From JAQBDA01 sp041301185 (GTDB lineage Bacteria > Chloroflexota > Anaerolineae > Anaerolineales > UBA4823), in the NCBI GenBank assembly GCA_041301185.1, contig JBFYSV010000092.1:1-44336 (forward strand): a DNA stretch of 44,336 bases. Direction: 5' to 3'. Shown piece by piece: positions 41,681 through 44,336 of this stretch. The notes below the pieces were generated by a model. That model did no database searches, was not told the DNA's origin, and saw nothing but the letters and a program-made list of their open reading frames with translations. Numbering within the stretch: position 1 is the stretch's first letter; every line of letters starts with the position of its first letter. Position numbers and translations under genes: made by a program.

Positions 41681-42299
41681 GCCCGCCCTCCGGGTGAGAC
41701 TCGCTTTGCAGAACGCCATGCAAAAAAATCTCTACAAAATGCTCCAGGGCATTTTCTCCCATTTCTGGTGGCAGCTGCTCGCCAATGATCAGATCGGTCA
41801 TGATGTATGAAAAGAAAAGCCCAATGAAGGCGCGTACGAGAGTCATTACAGGTATCGGTCGCAGCTCTGCTTTGCCTTCCACGAAACGCTGGGAAAAAGT
41901 CACCACGCCGGGAAAAAACACCTTAAAGATCTGCGGCAGGTGTTTCCCTTCAAACTCAACCAGCTCGATGAACATCAGGTTGAGGTATTTTGTCTGGTTC
42001 TCTGTTATGGCTACCATGCGGGTAGCAGAATCCCGGATAAAACCCTCGATGGTTTCGCCCTCAGCCGCCAGCAATAGCGGCATGATATCGTGAAAAGGGT
42101 GCCCTTCCACCAGAACGGCGATGAAGATATCTTCTTTGCTGGCGAAGTGATTGTATATTCCCCCCAGGGCAATCCCCGCCTGGGCAGCAATCTGGCGCAT
42201 GGAGGTGCCATGATAGCCCTGGCACAAGAATAAGCGGTGGGCAGCCTGGACAATCTCAGCCTGGGTACGCTCGCCTCGTGTGGCGGTTAGTGTGATCAT
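41673..42299 (-). CDS. TetR family repressor of the exporter operon
   Basis: A 208-residue TetR-type regulator. The N-terminal HTH is seen in IVQAAHRLFLCQGYHGTSM and IAAQAGIALGGIYNHFASKE. The ligand domain is hydrophobic and aromatic and does not reveal an inducer. AGGAGG precedes the ATG. It is the first gene of the operon and overlaps the permease gene, so it should control itself and the exporter. A palindrome between its promoter and start (42314-42330) is the likely operator. Confidence 0.93.
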   Translation of the reverse strand: MITLTATRGERTQAEIVQAAHRLFLCQGYHGTSMRQIAAQAGIALGGIYNHFASKEDIFIAVLVEGHPFHDIMPLLLAAEGETIEGFIRDSATRMVAITENQTKYLNLMFIELVEFEGKHLPQIFKVFFPGVVTFSQRFVEGKAELRPIPVMTLVRAFIGLFFSYIMTDLIIGEQLPPEMGENALEHFVEIFLHGVLQSESHPEGGHG

Positions 42300-42313
42300 A
42301 TGGCCTCCTAAAA

Positions 42314-42330
42314 AACGTACGTTCGTTCAT
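42314..42330 (-). promoter_or_regulatory. Candidate TetR operator
   Basis: The perfect palindrome AACGTACGTT (42314-42323) is extended by GAACGAAC-type half sites to 42330, giving ATGAACGAACGTACGTT on the minus strand. It lies at the expected transcript start, just downstream of the -10 box, so a bound repressor would block initiation. Confidence 0.65.
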
Positions 42331-42359
42331 ATCATAGCTTCGGTTGTATCGCCTGTCAA
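42331..42359 (-). promoter_or_regulatory. Near-consensus promoter of the TetR-exporter operon
   Basis: On the minus strand a perfect TTGACA (42354-42359), a 17-base spacer and TATGAT (42331-42336) give a strong sigma-A-type promoter. Its output is presumably limited by the adjacent operator. Confidence 0.88.
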
Positions 42360-42394
42360 TCCTGACATTTATCCTGTTTTTATCCACGCCCAAT

Positions 42395-42426
42395 AAAAAA
42401 ATCCAGCCCGGTGTCCAGGGCTGGAT
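42395..42426 (-). terminator. Rho-independent terminator after the pterin dehydratase gene
   Basis: On the minus strand ATCCAGCCC and GGGCTGGAT (9-bp stem, 8-base loop, 42401-42426) are followed by TTTTTT (42395-42400). It closes the upstream three-gene run before the TetR promoter. Confidence 0.9.
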
Positions 42427-42449
42427 GCTTGAAGAAGAATAAGCCAGTG

Positions 42450-42791
42450 CTAAGCTAGGTACAGGTCGTCCGTTCGGGCTGCCATAATGAAATCGTTCTG
42501 GTGCAAGCCCTTAATCTTATGGGTCCACCAGGTCACGGTCACCTTGCCCCACTCCGTCAACAACGCCGGGTGATGGTCTTCCGCCTCTGCCAACTCGCCT
42601 ACCAGATTGGTGAAAGCCAGTGCTGATGCAAAGTTCTTGAACTTAAACACACGCTGCAAGCGCGGGATGCCCTCCGCCTCAATCACATCCCAGTCACTTA
42701 CCTGTGGCTTGAGTGTAGCGATCTCGTCTGCCGCCAATGGAGGGCTGTCTCCTCGGCAGGGAACGCACTTCAGCTCTTTAAGCGGCGGCAT
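42450..42791 (-). CDS. phhB: 4a-hydroxytetrahydrobiopterin dehydratase (pterin carbinolamine dehydratase)
   Basis: A 113-residue PCD/DCoH protein that dehydrates 4a-hydroxytetrahydropterin, recycling the cofactor of aromatic amino acid hydroxylases. The catalytic signature AEAEDHHPALLTEWGKVTV is followed by TWWTHKIKGLHQNDF. The N-terminal KCVPCRGD is common in bacterial members. No hydroxylase gene lies nearby, so its pterin partner is unknown. It starts 3 bases after the small membrane protein gene, and a terminator follows. Confidence 0.93.
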   Translation of the reverse strand: MPPLKELKCVPCRGDSPPLAADEIATLKPQVSDWDVIEAEGIPRLQRVFKFKNFASALAFTNLVGELAEAEDHHPALLTEWGKVTVTWWTHKIKGLHQNDFIMAARTDDLYLA

Positions 42792-42794
42792 GGC

Positions 42795-43019
42795 TTATTC
42801 CCTGAGCTGAGAGACCGAGCGCAGCAAACCAAACACCAGCAATCCCAGCTTAACGATATCACCGGCATTGATCTGAATCTGCTCACCCCTTCGCTCGGCT
42901 TTCTGTGCCAGCAGGTACGCCCCTCCCAAACCCACGGCAGCTCCAAGCACCGCCCCTACCAGCAACACTTTGGATTTCATTGGATCACCGCTAAGGGTGA
43001 TATCAGTTTCTTCGCTCAT
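42795..43019 (-). CDS. Small membrane protein with glycine-rich helix
   Basis: A 74-residue protein with a polar N-terminus, one glycine-zipper-like membrane helix (VLLVGAVLGAAVGLGGAYLL, about 19-38), a charged loop, and a second hydrophobic segment near the end (about 54-66). GGGAG lies about 10 bases before the ATG. It is co-oriented with and close to both neighbours. I recognise no family. Confidence 0.7.
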   Translation of the reverse strand: MSEETDITLSGDPMKSKVLLVGAVLGAAVGLGGAYLLAQKAERRGEQIQINAGDIVKLGLLVFGLLRSVSQLRE

Positions 43020-43040
43020 GACGATTCAACTCCCATCGTT

Positions 43041-43535
43041 TTATTTTTGATCGCGCGACCGCCGAAAGGATTGCCGGACCGACCGGCGGAACGCCGCAAA
43101 TGACGCATTCATGCTATGAACGCGCAGGAAAGGCTCGGTGCTCTTATCTGAAATTTTGCGCACCTGCTTACTGAGCAACACAAAGAAATCCTGCACCTGC
43201 CGGCTGTAGCTGGGAAAAACGGGCAGCAGGCGAACCAGCATATAGATCAACGCGATCTGAACCAAAACCAGCATTGATCCCAGGATCAGCATCGGCACAA
43301 TCAGCCACATTATCGATATATCCGACAGGGTGCTAAGCTCAGCTCCCCTGCTAAAGCCCGCAACCAGAACCATTACGCCTGATACGCTTACCAATAGGAT
43401 CGAGATGGCGATGGGCAGCTTGATTTGCCATAACGATTGCTGGCGATGGGCAACTCGAGTGACTGGATTTGGCTCAGGCAGGGGAGGCTTAGCGGGCTGC
43501 TCGGGCACAGAGGGAGGAATGGTGTGCTCTGTCAT
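43041..43535 (-). CDS. Two-helix membrane protein of unknown function
   Basis: A 164-residue protein with a Pro/Glu-rich N-terminus, two hydrophobic helices (about 38-62 and 75-102) and a basic, helical C-terminal tail (about 105-164) that should be cytoplasmic. No family is recognised. The only promoter-like sequence ends 6 bases before the ATG, so its mRNA may lack a leader. It heads a small run with the glycine-zipper protein and the pterin dehydratase. Confidence 0.72.
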   Translation of the reverse strand: MTEHTIPPSVPEQPAKPPLPEPNPVTRVAHRQQSLWQIKLPIAISILLVSVSGVMVLVAGFSRGAELSTLSDISIMWLIVPMLILGSMLVLVQIALIYMLVRLLPVFPSYSRQVQDFFVLLSKQVRKISDKSTEPFLRVHSMNASFAAFRRSVRQSFRRSRDQK

Positions 43536-43541
43536 GTTCGT

Positions 43542-43550
43542 ATTTTAGCA
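43542..43550 (-). promoter_or_regulatory. Extended -10 promoter with possible leaderless start
   Basis: On the minus strand TGCTAAAAT is an extended -10 (TGn plus TAAAAT). Only 6 bases separate it from the ATG at 43535, which would put the transcript start at or next to the start codon. No good -35 is seen. Confidence 0.5.
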
Positions 43551-43620
43551 TATTCGATCATTTACTGCACATACAACCGATAATCCGCAGCAGTATTATA
43601 TCAAAAGCAGGGCTAGCGAG

Positions 43621-43649
43621 TTGACCACCTGCTATGGACATGCTAAAAT
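43621..43649 (+). promoter_or_regulatory. Promoter of the response regulator-GGDEF gene
   Basis: TTGACC (43621-43626), a 17-base spacer and an extended -10 TGCTAAAAT (43641-43649) form a strong sigma-A-type promoter. The same TGCTAAAAT occurs in the divergent promoter at 43542-43550. Confidence 0.82.
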
Positions 43650-43674
43650 CCAGCCACCTGATCAGATCACCCGG

Positions 43675-44336
43675 ATGCACGGAATGAGCGATTACCCCTT
43701 AAAGGTCCTGTTGGTGGATGGCAATCCCGAATACGCGAAAATGCTGCTCGCCGAGTTGGACCGAGCCGAGCCTGGCAAGGTTGATGCCGTCCACACAAGA
43801 TCGCTGCAAGCCGCGTTACATCTGCTGAGCCGGGATCACTTTGATATTGTTTTGCTCGACCTGTTCCTGTCCGATAGCCAGGGCTATGAGACATTCAGCG
43901 AGATCTGTAACCAGGTGCCCCACCTGCCGGTTGTTGTCCTGGCAGCCCAGGATGATCCGGCTTTGGCAAAACGCCTGGCGCATGCCGGAGCGCAGGATTA
44001 TCTGATCAAAAACGAGACTCAACCCAGGCAGGTGATGCGCGCGATTGAATTTGCTTTAGAACGCCATCGCACCACCGAACAAATGCGGCGCCTGACCCTC
44101 ATCGATGAGCTGACCAGTCTGCTCAACCGGAGAGGTTTCTTCTCCCTGGGCAAACAGCATATTAAGATCGCCCAGCGGGCCAACCGGCAGATGCTCCTTT
44201 TTTATATTGACCTGTATGGATTGAAGAATATTAACGACCAGTTTGGTCATCATGAGGGGGACCGGGCACTTAAAAACATCGCCGTGATCCTGGAAGAAAC
44301 ATTCCGCTCCTCAGACTTAATTGCCCGTCTCGGGGG
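43675..44336 (+). CDS. Response regulator with GGDEF (diguanylate cyclase) domain, partial
   Basis: The gene runs off the end of the window; 220 codons are visible. An N-terminal receiver domain (about 5-125) has VLLVDGNPEY at the acidic pocket, phospho-acceptor Asp in IVLLDLFLSDS and the switch Lys in AQDYLIKNE. The second acidic residue of the pocket appears to be Gly, so phosphorylation may be altered. A short linker is followed by the start of a GGDEF domain: TLIDELTSLLNRRGF, FYIDLYGLKNINDQFGH and ARLGG at the edge. Whether the active GGDEF motif is intact cannot be seen. The ATG at 43675 or 43684 is the start. Confidence 0.9.
   Translation, partial: MHGMSDYPLKVLLVDGNPEYAKMLLAELDRAEPGKVDAVHTRSLQAALHLLSRDHFDIVLLDLFLSDSQGYETFSEICNQVPHLPVVVLAAQDDPALAKRLAHAGAQDYLIKNETQPRQVMRAIEFALERHRTTEQMRRLTLIDELTSLLNRRGFFSLGKQHIKIAQRANRQMLLFYIDLYGLKNINDQFGHHEGDRALKNIAVILEETFRSSDLIARLG

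Overview
The window looks like a chromosomal segment of a free-living bacterium, most likely a member of the Chloroflexota (Anaerolineae-like). The inference rests on gene style: lipoproteins with Pro/Thr-rich linkers, tandem LysM/M23 proteins, a DUF2089 regulator with SHOCT-like partner proteins, an archaeal-type protein disulfide oxidoreductase (PDO) and a GH36 galactosidase. No rRNA, tRNA, CRISPR array or phage module was seen. Coding density is high.

Layout. 1-6021 (+): the right part of a palindromic MITE-like element, a purine nucleoside phosphorylase, a small membrane protein, a GNAT acetyltransferase, a membrane GAF sensor with a C-terminal HTH-like segment, an S1-domain protein and ComEA. 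6053-9711: an orphan DNA methyltransferase, a PspC protein with a clear terminator, dCTP deaminase, a complete 94-bp MITE, a MntA/HepT toxin-antitoxin pair and a second nucleoside phosphorylase-like gene. 9716-14777 (-): an FTCD fusion enzyme followed by two CapA-like lipoproteins. 14902-20052 (+): three paralogous LysM/M23 lipoproteins, with a decayed fourth copy between the second and third. 20172-24470 (+): a sigma-A-type promoter, the DUF2089 regulator, three proteins sharing a short SHOCT-like helical hairpin, and an MFS exporter.

24512-27761 (-) is the most interesting part: a compact run of ECF sigma factor, ZAS-type anti-sigma factor, zinc ribbon, PDO, TlpA-like thioredoxin, OsmC-like protein and rhodanese. 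The PDO gene has an in-frame TGA exactly where the first cysteine of its C-terminal CPYC redox motif should be. A GC-rich hairpin sits at the distance expected of a bacterial SECIS. I read this as a probable selenoprotein (UPYC) in a sigma-controlled thiol/selenol redox operon. Gene callers would cut it into two pieces.

27877-34974: a SAM hydroxide adenosyltransferase with a good promoter, a histidine phosphatase, a 20-bp perfect palindrome between divergent genes, GH36 alpha-galactosidase, a fused ADP-forming acyl-CoA synthetase and a membrane protein. 35032-37160 (-): an M20 peptidase and a PfkB kinase, translationally coupled. 37234-42359 (-): a TetR-controlled exporter operon (TetR, ABC-2 permease, HlyD-type adaptor, two ATPases) with a near-consensus promoter and an operator-like palindrome. 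42395-43550 (-): pterin dehydratase and two small membrane proteins. The window ends inside a response regulator-GGDEF gene (+).
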